Below are positions 1 through 7,847 of a DNA stretch of 38,533 nucleotides, one piece after another. The DNA comes from an uncultured Verrucomicrobiota bacterium. Its GTDB lineage: Bacteria > Verrucomicrobiota > Kiritimatiellia > Kiritimatiellales > Tichowtungiaceae. The position numbers and the translations under genes are program-made. Within the stretch, counting starts at the first letter, position 1. Every line of letters begins with the position of its first letter. Under the pieces are notes generated by a model. It was not told where the DNA came from. It searched no databases and saw only the letters and a program-made list of their open reading frames with translations. Location: positions 1-38,533 of the forward strand of contig CAIKGD010000029.1 of assembly GCA_903826865.1 (NCBI GenBank), in the 5' to 3' direction.

Positions 1-164
1 CACCGCGTTCAGTCTATTCGGAAAGAAACGCGGTGAGGACACCGCGTCTACACTTTGTAAAATCTTTACCGTCGCCGCACTTGCCTCTACGTCCGCCAAC
101 TTGCTAAAAATCTTCGTGCCAAAGGCAACTTGAAAATTAAAAAATACCAGTTTGGAGATGAGAC
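1..164. repeat. Gene-free start of window with CACCGCGT palindromes (repeat family C)
   Basis: There is no credible gene here. CACCGCGT occurs at 1-8, its complement ACGCGGTG at 28-35 and CACCGCGT again at 40-47, so the segment can fold into alternative hairpins. The 13-mer ACACCGCGTCTAC at 39-51 recurs at 19834-19846 just after the tRNA gene, which points to an interspersed repeat rather than a local structure. The rest is AT-rich and leads into the ribosome-binding site (TTTGGAGATGAGAC) of the next gene. The segment may be the end of something lying outside the window. Confidence 0.45.
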
Positions 165-620
165 ATGGGGATTTTTGGTTTTGGAAAGAAGAAATGCTAC
201 TTCAACTGTCCAGTATGTCAGCGAGAGTACTGGCTCGAATTCGACCCCGCTAAATTAACAGACTTTGATCGGCGTGATTACGCCAAACTTTCTGAGACAA
301 CTTGCGGATTTTGTAAAACTAAAATTTCGTTATCTTTCCACAAGGGAAGCAAATCGATTCTTGCTGAAGACATTGAGTGGGAGTCATATCAGGTCGATTT
401 TTGGAAAAAACATTCTGATATAGAACAGTGCATCGAAGATCTAAACGAGAGCATCAACGCACTTGAGGAAAAAGGTGAATCTGCTAAGCAGGAAAAAGAA
501 AAGCTTAAGCACTTGGAGTCACAATTAAAAAAAATGGATAGTCAGTATAACAAAAAAGAATCTGATTATTTTGAAAAGCAGGGACGATGGAGTGACAAAT
601 ACGATCAATCACAAAGTTAG
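165..620 (+). CDS. Small cytoplasmic zinc-ribbon/coiled-coil protein of unknown function
   Basis: I do not recognise this 151-residue protein. The N-terminal half carries two Cys-x-x-Cys pairs (CPVC near residue 18, CGFC near residue 47) in a layout typical of a zinc ribbon. The C-terminal half (about 85-150) is Lys/Glu-rich with heptad-like spacing and is probably a coiled coil. No signal peptide or membrane segment is visible. The ATG is preceded by GGAG at suitable spacing. The next gene starts 8 nt downstream and is also a zinc ribbon, so the two probably form a small operon. Base composition and codon use are AT-richer than in the gatB and Bat genes that follow, which would suit recent acquisition. 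Function cannot be assigned. Confidence 0.65.
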   Translation: MGIFGFGKKKCYFNCPVCQREYWLEFDPAKLTDFDRRDYAKLSETTCGFCKTKISLSFHKGSKSILAEDIEWESYQVDFWKKHSDIEQCIEDLNESINALEEKGESAKQEKEKLKHLESQLKKMDSQYNKKESDYFEKQGRWSDKYDQSQS

Positions 621-628
621 GAGACCAA

Positions 629-856
629 ATGCCACTTGTTAAATGCCCAGATTGTCAAAAAGAAATCAGCGATCAAGCACCTGTCTGCCCTGGATGTGGC
701 CGTCCCATGCAAAAAAGCGTCACGAAGGTAGAGGATGTCAACGCCTGCGGTCTGATGGGAAAGCCTGGAACTTTTTCCCACACGATGAATGTCGGATGCG
801 CCGCGCTAATTATCGGAATCATAATTATTTTCGTGCTGCTAGGATCGCTCCGTTAA
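629..856 (+). CDS. Short zinc-ribbon protein with C-terminal membrane anchor
   Basis: This 75-residue protein begins with a double zinc knuckle (CPDC at about 6-9, CPGCG at about 20-24), the pattern of the zinc-ribbon domain found at the N-termini of many small bacterial membrane proteins. A variable linker follows, then a single hydrophobic segment rich in Ile and Val (about 54-72). The zinc domain would lie in the cytoplasm, tethered by the C-terminal helix. AGGAG lies just before the ATG. The gene follows the previous one by 8 nt and is presumably co-transcribed with it. It converges on gatB with about 30 nt between stops and no clear terminator. Function unknown. Confidence 0.7.
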   Translation: MPLVKCPDCQKEISDQAPVCPGCGRPMQKSVTKVEDVNACGLMGKPGTFSHTMNVGCAALIIGIIIIFVLLGSLR

Positions 857-888
857 CGGAAAAACTCCTGTCATTCGCGGTTCAACTT

Positions 889-2331
889 TTACGCACCCAG
901 CTTCTTTTTCAGCATAGCGATGACGGCGGGTGGATTGGCTTTGCCTTTGCTCTGTTTCATGACGTAGCCCATGAGAGCATTCACAGAAGCGGCGTTGCCC
1001 GCTTTGTAGGCGTCAACCGCTTTGGCATTCGCCGCGATGGCTTCTTCGGCCCATTTTTCGAGCGCGCTGTCGTCGTTGACCTGCGCCATGCCTTTGACTT
1101 CAACAATCGCTTTCGGGTCACCGCCTTCCGTAAAGAGCACTTCAATCAGTTCATTGGCGGCGCTGGAGCTGATGTTTCCGCCGCCGACCAGATCGGCGAC
1201 CTGCGCCAGCGTTCCGGCGGTCAGCTTGCTTTCGATAACGCTGACGCCTTTCTCCGTAACGAGGCTGGCGACTTTGCCCATCATGTAGTTTGAAAGCAGT
1301 TTGTACTGTTTCGTTTTGTGGCAGGCGGTATCGAAGAAGTCAGAAATATGTTTTTCAGCCGTAAGGACTTTGGCGTCGTAGTCAGGCAGTCCGAGTTCGC
1401 GGACGTAGCGTTCGCGCCGCTGTACCGGCAGTTCGGGCAGTTCGGATTTCCATTGGGAAATCTGCGCGGCGGAGATTTCGACCGGAAGCAGGTCGGGTTC
1501 GGGAAAGTAGCGGTAGTCGTGGGCGTCCTCTTTGGTGCGCTGGGAAAAGGTTTCACCGCGGTCGGAGTCATAGCCGCGCGTTTCCTGCACGACTTTACCG
1601 CCGTTTTCGATCAGTTCAATCTGGCGCGCAATTTCAAAGTTGATGGCTTCGACGATGAAGCTGGGCGAGTTCATGTTTTTGATTTCGACCTTGGCACCGA
1701 GTTTTTCCTGCCCTACCGGACGGACGCTGACGTTGACGTCGGAGCGCATGTGTCCTTTTTCGAGGTCGCAGTCGGAAATGCCGCCGTATTCCATAATGAG
1801 CTTCAAGGCCTGAATGTAGGCGAAGGCATCGTCGGCCGAATGCATGCAGGGCGTGGAGACAATTTCCATCAGTGCGGTGCCGGCGCGGTTGTAGTCAATC
1901 AGACTGCCGCTCTTATCGTGCGTATTCTTGGCGGCATTTTCTTCCTGATGGATGCGCTCAATGGTGAACGTTTTCATCTCGCCGTTCACTTCCGTCACGA
2001 TCTGTCCGCCGAGGCAGAGCGGCCGGTCGGCCTGCGTGATCTGGTAGTTTTTGGACATGTCGGGATAGAAATAGTTTTTGCGGTCCCACTTGGAATGCGG
2101 GTTGATCTCACAGCCGAGCAGCAGTCCGGCTTTGCAGCAGAGTTCGATGGCTTTGGCATTGAGCACCGGAAGCGCGCCGGGATAGCCGAGGCAGACAGGG
2201 CAGACGTTGGTGTTCGGCGGCGCGCCGTATTCGTTGCGGCAGCCGCAGAACATTTTCGTGACCGTTTTCTGCATCACATGGGTTTCAAGCCCGATACACG
2301 CTTCGTATTTCATAGGTGCGCAAGTATCCAT
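889..2331 (-). CDS. gatB: Aspartyl/glutamyl-tRNA(Asn/Gln) amidotransferase subunit B
   Basis: GatB is the kinase/tRNA-binding subunit of the GatCAB complex, which converts mischarged Glu-tRNA(Gln) or Asp-tRNA(Asn) to the amidated form using ammonia passed from GatA. The 480-residue length is normal. The family N-terminus is clear: an IGLETHV motif, then the zinc-type cysteines of MFCGC and NVCPVCLGYPG, then PVLN. The SSAANELIEVL-like helical region and Gln/Lys-rich YqeY-like tail close the protein. The ATG at 2331 has an upstream AAGGG; a second Met six codons later is also possible. gatC and gatA lie together about 10 kb away (12308-14079), so the three subunits are split over two transcription units. 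The gene diverges from the Bat operon. Confidence 0.97.
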   Translation of the reverse strand: MDTCAPMKYEACIGLETHVMQKTVTKMFCGCRNEYGAPPNTNVCPVCLGYPGALPVLNAKAIELCCKAGLLLGCEINPHSKWDRKNYFYPDMSKNYQITQADRPLCLGGQIVTEVNGEMKTFTIERIHQEENAAKNTHDKSGSLIDYNRAGTALMEIVSTPCMHSADDAFAYIQALKLIMEYGGISDCDLEKGHMRSDVNVSVRPVGQEKLGAKVEIKNMNSPSFIVEAINFEIARQIELIENGGKVVQETRGYDSDRGETFSQRTKEDAHDYRYFPEPDLLPVEISAAQISQWKSELPELPVQRRERYVRELGLPDYDAKVLTAEKHISDFFDTACHKTKQYKLLSNYMMGKVASLVTEKGVSVIESKLTAGTLAQVADLVGGGNISSSAANELIEVLFTEGGDPKAIVEVKGMAQVNDDSALEKWAEEAIAANAKAVDAYKAGNAASVNALMGYVMKQSKGKANPPAVIAMLKKKLGA

Positions 2332-2392
2332 ATTTCACCCTTCAATTCAAGCGGCGATACCGCTATAGTCACGCGCTTTAAAAGGAGCCGCT

Positions 2393-3370
2393 ATGCAACA
2401 GAGAATTTCCGCGCTGAGTGAACAGCTCAACCGCATCCGTGAAGCCATTTCGCAGGTGATTGTCGGCCAGCAGGATCTGGTGGATAAACTGCTCACCGCC
2501 CTGCTCTGCAACGGCCACGTTCTGCTGGAAGGCGTTCCCGGCATCGCCAAAACAATGATCGTCAATTCGCTGGCCGGCGCGCTCGACGCCAAATTCAGCC
2601 GCATCCAGTTCACGCCGGATCTGCTGCCCGGCGACCTGATCGGTACGCAGATTTACCGCCCGGAAAGCGGCCTGTTTGAAACGCAGAAAGGGCCGGTTTT
2701 CGCCAATCTGGTGCTGGCCGATGAAATCAACCGCTCGCCCGCCAAGGTGCAGAGCGCCCTGCTGGAAGCGATGCAGGAACATCAGGTGACGCTGGGACGC
2801 GAAACGTATAAGCTGCCCGAACCGTTCATGGTACTGGCCACCCAGAATCCGATCGAACAGGAAGGCACCTACGCCCTGCCCGAGGCGCAGATTGACCGCT
2901 TTATGTTCAAGCTGGTGGTCAGCTATCCCACCATGAAAGAGGAGCACGCCATCCTGAAACGCATGGCGAAAACCGCGCCGAACACAACCGTTGCGCAGGT
3001 CGCTACGCTGAAAGACATTCTTGAGATGCGCAAACTGGTGGACGAAATCTATCTCGACGAAAAGATCGAGCGCTACATTCTGCGCCTGGTCGCCGCCACC
3101 CGCGATCCGTCCACCTGCGGACTGCCGGAACTGAAATCCTACATCCGCTTCGGCGCTTCGCCGCGCGCTTCGATCTACCTCACACTCGCCGCGCGCGGTC
3201 ATGCGCTGGTACAGGGCCGCGAATTTGTTGTTCCCGACGACGTCAAGGCCATGCTGCACGATGTCGTCCGCCACCGCATCGCCATCAGCTACCGCGCGGA
3301 GGCCGAAGGACTTGATTCCGATGCTCTATTGGATCGAATCGTCGCCAACGTGCCCGTAACGGAAGGATAA
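2393..3370 (+). CDS. MoxR-family AAA+ ATPase (first gene of Bat operon)
   Basis: This is a MoxR AAA+ ATPase of 325 residues, the usual length. MoxR proteins are thought to act as chaperones that mature partner proteins carrying von Willebrand A (VWA) domains. Walker A is GVPGIAKT (47-54), Walker B is LADE (108-111), followed by the INRSPAKVQSALLEAMQE signature and sensor 1 in LATQNP. The C-terminal lid domain is present. AAAGGAG lies 6 nt before the ATG. It is the first of six tightly packed genes, followed after 5 nt by the DUF58 gene, with VWA proteins BatA and BatB downstream as likely clients. The divergent neighbour is gatB, 61 nt away, so both promoters must lie in that gap. Confidence 0.96.
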   Translation: MQQRISALSEQLNRIREAISQVIVGQQDLVDKLLTALLCNGHVLLEGVPGIAKTMIVNSLAGALDAKFSRIQFTPDLLPGDLIGTQIYRPESGLFETQKGPVFANLVLADEINRSPAKVQSALLEAMQEHQVTLGRETYKLPEPFMVLATQNPIEQEGTYALPEAQIDRFMFKLVVSYPTMKEEHAILKRMAKTAPNTTVAQVATLKDILEMRKLVDEIYLDEKIERYILRLVAATRDPSTCGLPELKSYIRFGASPRASIYLTLAARGHALVQGREFVVPDDVKAMLHDVVRHRIAISYRAEAEGLDSDALLDRIVANVPVTEG

Positions 3371-3375
3371 CCTTC

Positions 3376-4263
3376 ATGTCCGGCGATCTGGACAAGAAAC
3401 TCCGTCAGCTCCAGCTGCAAACCCGCTATCCGGTCGAGCACTTGCTGGCCGGGGAATACCGCAGTGTTTTCAAAGGACGCGGCATGGATTTCGACGAAAT
3501 CCGTCCCTACACGCCGGGCGACGACGTCCGCACTATGGACTGGAATGTCACAGCCCGCACCGGCAACCCGCATATCAAGCGTTACATTGAAGAGCGCGAA
3601 CTCGCCGTCTGGTTTCTCATCGACACTTCGGCCTCGTGCCGCACCGGACACGGCAGGCGCACCAAGTGGGATGCGGTGCATGAAATTACCGCCCTGCTGA
3701 CGCTTGCCGCCACCCGCAACAACGACCGCACTGGACTGATTCTCTTTTCCGACCGCGTGGAACACGTGATTCCTCCGCGTAAAGGGCGGCTCCATGCCAT
3801 GCGGTTGCTGAACGATCTGCTCAAGGCCGAACCGCAGGGACGGAAAACCGGTCTGCAGCCCGCGCTCGATGCGCTGGCCCACCTCGCACGGCGGCGCAGT
3901 CTGGTTTTCATTATTTCCGACTTCCTGTTCGACACCGGGCGCGAGCAGCTCGGCGCAATGGGTTTCCGGCAGGATCTGATCGCCGTTGCCGTCAACGATC
4001 CGCAGGAAATCGATCCGCCGGTCTGCGGGCTGGTCGCGGTGGCCGATTCCGAAACCGGCGAAACGATGCTGTGCGATTTGAATCGCGCTCGCCAGGCCGA
4101 CTACCGCCGCGCATTTGCCGCACGCCGCGACGCACTGAAAATCGAACTGGATGCCGCCGGAGCCGATCTGATTGAACTCGATACGCAGCAGAACTGCGCC
4201 GAAGTGCTGACGCTCTTCTTCCGCAACCGCCTGCGCCGCACGGCCGACGAAACGGGTGGGTGA
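3376..4263 (+). CDS. DUF58 (VWA-like) protein of Bat operon
   Basis: This 295-residue DUF58 protein is the standard partner of MoxR. The family signature is intact: GRGMDFDEIRPYTPGDD at about 34-50, followed by VRTMDWNVTART (51-62). A VWA-like fold follows, with a degenerate metal site at LIDTSASC (81-88). There is no signal peptide or membrane segment, so it is cytoplasmic or peripheral. Its role is unproven in most species; genetically it goes with the MoxR ATPase in stress tolerance and envelope maintenance. It starts 5 nt after moxR. Its TGA at 4261-4263 overlaps the GTG candidate start of the next gene, which suggests translational coupling. Confidence 0.95.
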   Translation: MSGDLDKKLRQLQLQTRYPVEHLLAGEYRSVFKGRGMDFDEIRPYTPGDDVRTMDWNVTARTGNPHIKRYIEERELAVWFLIDTSASCRTGHGRRTKWDAVHEITALLTLAATRNNDRTGLILFSDRVEHVIPPRKGRLHAMRLLNDLLKAEPQGRKTGLQPALDALAHLARRRSLVFIISDFLFDTGREQLGAMGFRQDLIAVAVNDPQEIDPPVCGLVAVADSETGETMLCDLNRARQADYRRAFAARRDALKIELDAAGADLIELDTQQNCAEVLTLFFRNRLRRTADETGG

Positions 4264-4826
4264 AAATGAAATATTTAAAAACAGCCTTACTGCTGATGGC
4301 CGGCACCGCACTGGCCGGTGAACCGGTGCTGACGGTTGAGCCGTGCGAACTGCGCGGCGTGCCGGGCGCTCCGTTGCGCGCGGAGCTGACCGTCACAACC
4401 CCGGATGCAAAACCGGTACGCCTGCTGATTCCCGAAACTTCCAATCTCGTTCTGCGGGCGGTTGAAAAAATTCCGCTGCAACGCACCGGCGCTGGACTGT
4501 TCGTTCAGAGGCGGATTGTCATCTGGCAGGGCGTCGAAGCCGGGCAGACTGTACTGACCAACCTCACGGCCGGGATCGGCGGTGTGCAGTATATTTTTCC
4601 AAACCTTGGAATCACGGTTGATGCCGTACCGGTTGCGCCGCCGCCGGAAAAAATAACACCAAACAATCTGGACAACCCACCCCGGCCTGCGGCCACCCCT
4701 CCGGTGGAGGGGAATACGAAAGGTTCCATGCGCGATCCCCTCCTTTGGAGGGGTGCCGGAACGGCGGGGTGGGTTCTCTGTTTTCAAAAATTAAATTCCC
4801 GCCATGTTCTGGAGAAAGCCGAATGA
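4260..4826 (+). CDS. Small secreted protein of Bat operon with a repeat-derived C-terminus
   Basis: I do not recognise this 188-residue protein at family level. It starts at GTG 4260, overlapping the previous stop, or at ATG 4266. A signal peptide (MKYLKTALLLMAGTALA) is followed by a beta-rich, immunoglobulin-like exported domain to about residue 130. It may be a small BatD-like or DUF4381-position protein, since a short membrane protein is expected here between DUF58 and BatA. Residues about 139-172 are encoded by repeat A1 (4674-4775), and another short palindrome (family F, 4595-4612) lies just before it. The natural C-terminus, perhaps including a membrane anchor, therefore seems to have been replaced. 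The reading frame stays open, and its TGA overlaps the ATG of BatA (ATGA at 4823-4826). Confidence 0.7.
   Translation: MKMKYLKTALLLMAGTALAGEPVLTVEPCELRGVPGAPLRAELTVTTPDAKPVRLLIPETSNLVLRAVEKIPLQRTGAGLFVQRRIVIWQGVEAGQTVLTNLTAGIGGVQYIFPNLGITVDAVPVAPPPEKITPNNLDNPPRPAATPPVEGNTKGSMRDPLLWRGAGTAGWVLCFQKLNSRHVLEKAE
4595..4612. repeat. Family F palindrome (TTCCAA-N3-TTGGAA), inside a gene
   Basis: TTCCAA ACC TTGGAA at 4598-4612 is a perfect inverted repeat with flanking T residues. Related sequences occur at 14157, 14237, 16042, 24767, 24821 and 25331. It lies in frame inside the small secreted protein, 60 nt before repeat A1. Confidence 0.5.
4674..4775. repeat. Repeat family A, full copy A1, within coding sequence
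   Basis: This is a 102-nt imperfect palindrome bounded by AACCCACCCCG and its complement CGGGGTGGGTT. Each half holds a smaller hairpin made from CCCCTCC/GGAGGGG arms and a GGCC/GCCGG arm. A second full copy lies at 32608-32697 in the opposite orientation, and a left half-copy at 25349-25390. Here it is translated in frame as the Pro/Gly-rich tail of the small Bat-operon protein. The dyad structure resembles REP/BIME-type or miniature transposable elements; I do not recognise a named family. Confidence 0.85.
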
Positions 4827-5872
4827 GCTTTGTCTTTCCATGGGCTCTGCTGCTGCTGCCGTTCGCCGGTCTGTTTCTGCGTAAACAGCGGCTGAACGCC
4901 GTAGTCGTTTCAAGTCTGGCCGGCTGGCGCGGCGCGGCGCAGCCGCGCCGGGTCAAATGGCTCGCTGCCCTGCGGATTCTGCGCACAGCGGCTTTTGCTC
5001 TTTTAATCATTGCGCTGTCCGGACCGCGCACCGAACGGACGGTCAGTGCGGAAATCCGCCACGGCATCGCCATTGAAGCGCTGATTGATATTTCCAGCAG
5101 CATGGACCGCACCATCACCGGAATCAATGTGCAGAAACAAAACCGGCTGGAAGCGGCCAAGAAAACCGTTACGGCGTTTATTGAAAACCGGCCCGACGAC
5201 CTGATCGGGCTGATCACTTTCGCGCGCTACGCCGACACGCTCAGTCCGCTGACCTGCGGCCACAGCGCACTCATTCAACTGGTGCAGGCGATGAAAATCC
5301 AGGACCGCCCGAACGAAGACGGCACCGCCTACGGCGATGCGCTGATGCTGGCCTGCGCGCACCTTGAACGGATGAATGACTGGCGCGACGATAAAACAGT
5401 TTCCGTAAAGAACCCCGCCGCACCGATTCAAAGTAAAACCATCATTCTGCTGACCGACGGCGAAAATAACTGCGGCCTGCACCTGCCGCAGGAAGCCGCC
5501 GGTCTGGCAAAAAAATGGGGCATCCGGCTTTACGCCATCAGTCTCGGTGATGCGGACGAAGTCCGGCGCGAACTGACCGAAGCGGAAAAACTGCTTCAAA
5601 CGATCAGCGAGGCGACCGGCGGAACGTTCTGGAAAATTTTCGACCTCGACGCGCTGTCGAAAGCCTACGAAACGATTGATAAGCTTGAAAAAAGTGAAAT
5701 CAAAAACACGACTCTGATCCATCTGGAGTACCGGAATATTTTTACCTTTTTCGCCCTCCCCGCCCTGCTGCTGCTTTTACTGCACCTGGTTCTGAGCACC
5801 ACGGTCCTGCGGGTAACCGAAGAGCCGGGCGCGCCAAGCCGCTTGAACCCCGAATATCGAACATCGAATTGA
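4823..5872 (+). CDS. batA: BatA-like VWA membrane protein
   Basis: The product is a 349-residue BatA-type protein: an N-terminal hydrophobic hairpin (about 4-20 and 55-66), a periplasm-facing VWA domain with an intact metal-ion-dependent adhesion site (DISSSM, Asp89, Ser91, Ser93; later LTDGENNCG), and a C-terminal membrane segment (about 318-335). Bat proteins were named for aerotolerance in Bacteroides; the precise molecular role is still unclear. I chose ATG 4823, which overlaps the previous stop as ATGA, rather than an upstream in-frame ATG at 4745 that lies inside repeat A1. The last dozen residues (PEYRTSN at the end) come from an AT-rich ATATCGAACATCGAAT simple repeat, so the original tail was probably altered. 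Confidence 0.93.
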   Translation: MSFVFPWALLLLPFAGLFLRKQRLNAVVVSSLAGWRGAAQPRRVKWLAALRILRTAAFALLIIALSGPRTERTVSAEIRHGIAIEALIDISSSMDRTITGINVQKQNRLEAAKKTVTAFIENRPDDLIGLITFARYADTLSPLTCGHSALIQLVQAMKIQDRPNEDGTAYGDALMLACAHLERMNDWRDDKTVSVKNPAAPIQSKTIILLTDGENNCGLHLPQEAAGLAKKWGIRLYAISLGDADEVRRELTEAEKLLQTISEATGGTFWKIFDLDALSKAYETIDKLEKSEIKNTTLIHLEYRNIFTFFALPALLLLLLHLVLSTTVLRVTEEPGAPSRLNPEYRTSN

Positions 5873-5875
5873 GAA
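5851..5875. repeat. ATATCGAACATCGAATT simple repeat at the end of batA
   Basis: The stretch CGAATATCGAACATCGAATT is built from degenerate CGAAYATCGAA units. A similar AT-rich block (GGAATTCGATATTCGGATTT) lies at 25700-25719. In this copy the repeat supplies the last codons and stop of batA. Confidence 0.45.
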
Positions 5876-5882
5876 TAAAAAA

Positions 5883-7847
5883 ATGATTTTAAAAGCTCCG
5901 GAAATGCTGCTGTTGCTGCTGATTCTTCCAGTCCTCTGGAAACTTGCCGTCCGGGCTGTCCGCCTGCAAAGCGAATCCGCCGGAAAACTGCGCGGGGAAA
6001 AAGATTTTTCCAATATCCGGGAAACCCGGATCGTTCTGCAGCTGGGCGCATTCGCCGCACTCATTCTGGCGCTGGCGCAACCGGCGTGGAATCCGCATCC
6101 CGGCCCGGCCGGTGTCCGCGGACGCGATCTGGTGATAGCGCTCGACATCTCACGCAGCATGCTGGCCGCCGATGTTTTCCCTACCCGCCTCGACGCGGCA
6201 AAAATTGCGCTGTTCGAAAGTCTGGATCATCTGCGCGGACAGCAGATCGGCCTGATCACCTTTGCAGGTGCCGCTTCGGTGCGCGTACCGCTCACGCTTG
6301 ACCACAATTTTGTACGCTACATGCTCGAACACGCCTCGCCGTCCGATGCCGACGTCGGCAGCACCTCGCTGCAGGCGGCAATTGAAAAAGCGATTGATGT
6401 GGTTTTGAAGGAGTCGGAAAAAGGACGGCAGGACTTAATCATTTTCACTGACGGAGAAGATTACCTCAGCAATATCGAAAAAACAGCTCAGGAACTGCGC
6501 GGCTGCGGAGCGCGGGTGCTGATCATCGGAATCGGTGATCCGGTTGCCGGTGCAAGAATTCCCGACCTCGCGAAAACCAATGGGTGGATGCAGTACGAAG
6601 GAACGGACGTTGTTACACGGCTTGATGAAGAAAAGCTGACGCAGCTGGCCGCCGGAAGTCCGAACGTCACCTATTTTCCGGCACGCACCCGACCGTTTGA
6701 CATGATCTCCAGCTATCGGCGGATGCTGACGGATACGACGGGGATTCCCGCCGCCGACAGCGGATCAATCGCTTACACAGAGGGGTATCCTTTTCTGATC
6801 GCGTTTGCGCTGCTGCTCTGGTTTTTTCCGCTGTACCGTCGGATTCTGCCCATACTGACGCTTCTCATGCTCGCGGGCTGCTCGCCCTCGGCCCGTTCAT
6901 TGGAAAAAGAGTTTTCGCAGCATATCGGAAAAGGCCGCGCATTCTGGCTTGAAGCACAAACGCCGATTGAAACCGACCCGCGTACGGCGCTGGCTGTTCT
7001 GTTGAGTGCGCGCGAAGAATTTCTGCGCGCCGCGCTGATTCTGCCCGGCAGCGGGCAGGCTGCACAGCAGATTGCCGGCGTCAGTGCGCAGATCAACACC
7101 GTTAAACAGACGGTGAAAGCGCAGGAAACGGCCGAAGAGAATCTGCAGGAAAAGCTCAAAGCCGTGATCGAAGAACTGAAGGTTCTGACCCGGCGGGAAA
7201 GCGCTCTCTCCCAGCAAAGCCAGCAGCTTCTCAAAAAACATCCGCCAGCCGCGCCGGAAGAAAAAGGCATCGCAGCGGCATCCGGACTGACAGAACAGAC
7301 AGATATTGGAACCGGTACCGGCAAAGTGCTGGATGTCGTCAAAGAGATTCAGGGCATAATTCAAAAAATGCTGGCGGCCGCGTATGGCGACAGAGAAATG
7401 CCTCCGCCGACCGAATTCGATCAGGCCGCAGACAAACTGAAAGCTGCGGAAGAATCCCAGCAAGCCGCCGCCGCAACCCTTGCGCCCGATGTGACCGACT
7501 GGCCGCAGGCCAATTCATCTCTTCTCACAGCAACGCGCCGCATGCAGGAGGCGCTCGCGCTGCTGGCAGATCAGAGTAAAGGAAACAGTTCAGACGGAAA
7601 GTCTCAGGAGAGTGATCAGTCCGACTGGGATTTTGACGAAAACGCCGAGCAGAATGAATCCTCACAGGACAGCAACCTGTCGATTCCGATGAATTCTGCG
7701 AACTTCCAAACCTCGCTCGACAGCCGCTCGCTGCCGACGCCCAACTACACCGCCGAAGAAATTCTTCAGGAGGAATCGGCCAATACGGAACAGCGGGCCC
7801 GGCAGAAATCCTCGCGCGCCGGCGCCAATGTGGAGAAAAATTGGTGA
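5883..7847 (+). CDS. batB: BatB-like VWA membrane protein fused to a lipoprotein/helical-repeat domain
   Basis: Residues 1 to about 325 are a typical BatB: membrane hairpin, VWA domain with intact metal site (DISRSM, Asp88, Ser90, Ser92; later FTDGEDYL), and a closing membrane segment (YPFLIAFALLLWFFPLY). The chain then continues through a second hydrophobic stretch, ILPILTLLMLAGC, that looks like a lipoprotein signal with a LAGC lipobox (Cys333). About 320 residues of helical, Gln/Glu/Ala-rich sequence follow, with an acidic Ser/Asp-rich tail. In Bat operons a separate BatC-like TPR protein usually follows BatB, so this 654-residue protein reads as BatB joined to a BatC-position lipoprotein. 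An internal Met at 6867 precedes the lipobox. It starts 10 nt after batA and its TGA overlaps the next ATG. Confidence 0.9.
   Translation: MILKAPEMLLLLLILPVLWKLAVRAVRLQSESAGKLRGEKDFSNIRETRIVLQLGAFAALILALAQPAWNPHPGPAGVRGRDLVIALDISRSMLAADVFPTRLDAAKIALFESLDHLRGQQIGLITFAGAASVRVPLTLDHNFVRYMLEHASPSDADVGSTSLQAAIEKAIDVVLKESEKGRQDLIIFTDGEDYLSNIEKTAQELRGCGARVLIIGIGDPVAGARIPDLAKTNGWMQYEGTDVVTRLDEEKLTQLAAGSPNVTYFPARTRPFDMISSYRRMLTDTTGIPAADSGSIAYTEGYPFLIAFALLLWFFPLYRRILPILTLLMLAGCSPSARSLEKEFSQHIGKGRAFWLEAQTPIETDPRTALAVLLSAREEFLRAALILPGSGQAAQQIAGVSAQINTVKQTVKAQETAEENLQEKLKAVIEELKVLTRRESALSQQSQQLLKKHPPAAPEEKGIAAASGLTEQTDIGTGTGKVLDVVKEIQGIIQKMLAAAYGDREMPPPTEFDQAADKLKAAEESQQAAAATLAPDVTDWPQANSSLLTATRRMQEALALLADQSKGNSSDGKSQESDQSDWDFDENAEQNESSQDSNLSIPMNSANFQTSLDSRSLPTPNYTAEEILQEESANTEQRARQKSSRAGANVEKNW

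Noticed and set aside
643-1293. 216-codon open frame overlapping the zinc-ribbon gene and gatB
   Set aside because: It is out of frame with two well-supported genes, Arg/His-rich in composition, and has no ribosome-binding site.
1318-2421. 367-codon frame opposite gatB
   Set aside because: It is the antisense shadow of gatB; GatB is unmistakable and full length.
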